DNA of 32,904 nucleotides, from NCBI GenBank assembly GCA_002717145.1, contig PBCP01000031.1, positions 5,607 through 38,510 of the forward strand. The letters run 5' to 3'. The notes under the pieces are model-generated. The model saw nothing but the letters and a program-made list of their open reading frames with translations, was not told the origin of the DNA and made no database searches. This document shows positions 32,785-32,904 of this stretch, piece after piece (the stretch's first letter is position 1; each line of letters begins with the position of its first letter). The stretch is from Planctomycetaceae bacterium. GTDB lineage: Bacteria; Planctomycetota; Planctomycetia; Pirellulales; Pirellulaceae. A program made the translations under genes and the position numbers.

Positions 32785-32904
32785 TTATTTAGTCTTACGA
32801 AAATCCCAATTCAGAAACGGCATTCCTTTGGCTGAAGACGTCCAGACAGACTGGCCACCGGCAGTGTAGGAAACAACGGCTTCAACGCGTGGAGGAAGAT
32901 ACAA
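32785..32904 (-). CDS. C-terminal end of an unrecognised protein (partial)
   Basis: Read on the minus strand, the frame is open from the window edge and ends with TAA at 32785-32787, giving 39 residues: LYLPPRVEAVVSYTAGGQ and on to NWDFRKTK. There is no stop or start inside. It lies 63 bases upstream of the di-haem cytochrome gene on the same strand and is probably its operon neighbour. The fragment is too short to assign a family. Confidence 0.5.
   Translation of the reverse strand: MYLPPRVEAVVSYTAGGQSVWTSSAKGMPFLNWDFRKTK

Noticed and set aside
1..32904. CRISPR arrays, tRNA/rRNA genes, transposases, integrases or phage genes
   Set aside because: None were seen on either strand by reading; small non-coding RNAs cannot be excluded without a covariance-model search.

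Overview
The window looks like chromosomal DNA of a free-living, probably marine member of the Planctomycetota. This rests on the combination of families seen: a DUF1552 protein directly followed by a DUF1592-type cytochrome c protein, a Tat-exported DUF1501 protein, secreted sulfatases, PQQ-like propeller proteins opening with a WPxxRG motif, and a Ser/Thr kinase fused to an FGE-like domain. Genus cannot be fixed from the sequence. No tRNA, rRNA, CRISPR array, insertion sequence or phage gene was seen.

Layout. 1-2226 (+): tail of an outer-membrane-like protein, then a membrane-anchored PQQ-like propeller protein. 2229-2946 (-): a small secreted protein built of six 16-residue repeats, and a 38-codon remnant of a sulfatase C-terminus. 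3031-11867 (-): a compact six-gene run in the transcription order kinase/FGE-like/hydrolase fusion, MBOAT O-acyltransferase, then four diverged tandem paralogues with one membrane anchor and SGNH-like (GASR and [DE]xSHL) active-site motifs. 12243-13739 (+): a Sel1-repeat gene broken by an in-frame stop codon, and a small unrecognised membrane protein. 13798-18095: a Gfo/Idh/MocA oxidoreductase (-), divergent from a secreted D-aminoacylase-type amidohydrolase and an MFS transporter (+). 18118-25123 (-): sulfatase, DUF1501 protein, PQQ-propeller/leucine-rich-repeat fusion and a SASA-type esterase, all transcribed leftwards. 25535-30455 (+): a translationally coupled trio of DUF1552, DUF1592 cytochrome and a sulfatase-fold protein that has lost its active-site residues. 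30427-32904 (-): a YVTN-propeller di-haem cytochrome and the tail of another gene.

How the parts may work together. Most products are predicted to be exported or anchored facing the periplasm, and many belong to families tied to sulfated or acylated polysaccharides and to the large planctomycete set of surface c-type cytochromes and propellers. The most distinctive unit is the kinase-MBOAT-four-paralogue run. MBOAT acyltransferases usually work with one or two SGNH-type partners (as in alginate or D-alanyl transfer systems), so four tandem partners behind one MBOAT suggest a surface O-acylation machine with several acceptor specificities, possibly controlled by the kinase fusion. That role is inference. 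The second distinctive unit is the trio ending in a predicted catalytically dead sulfatase.
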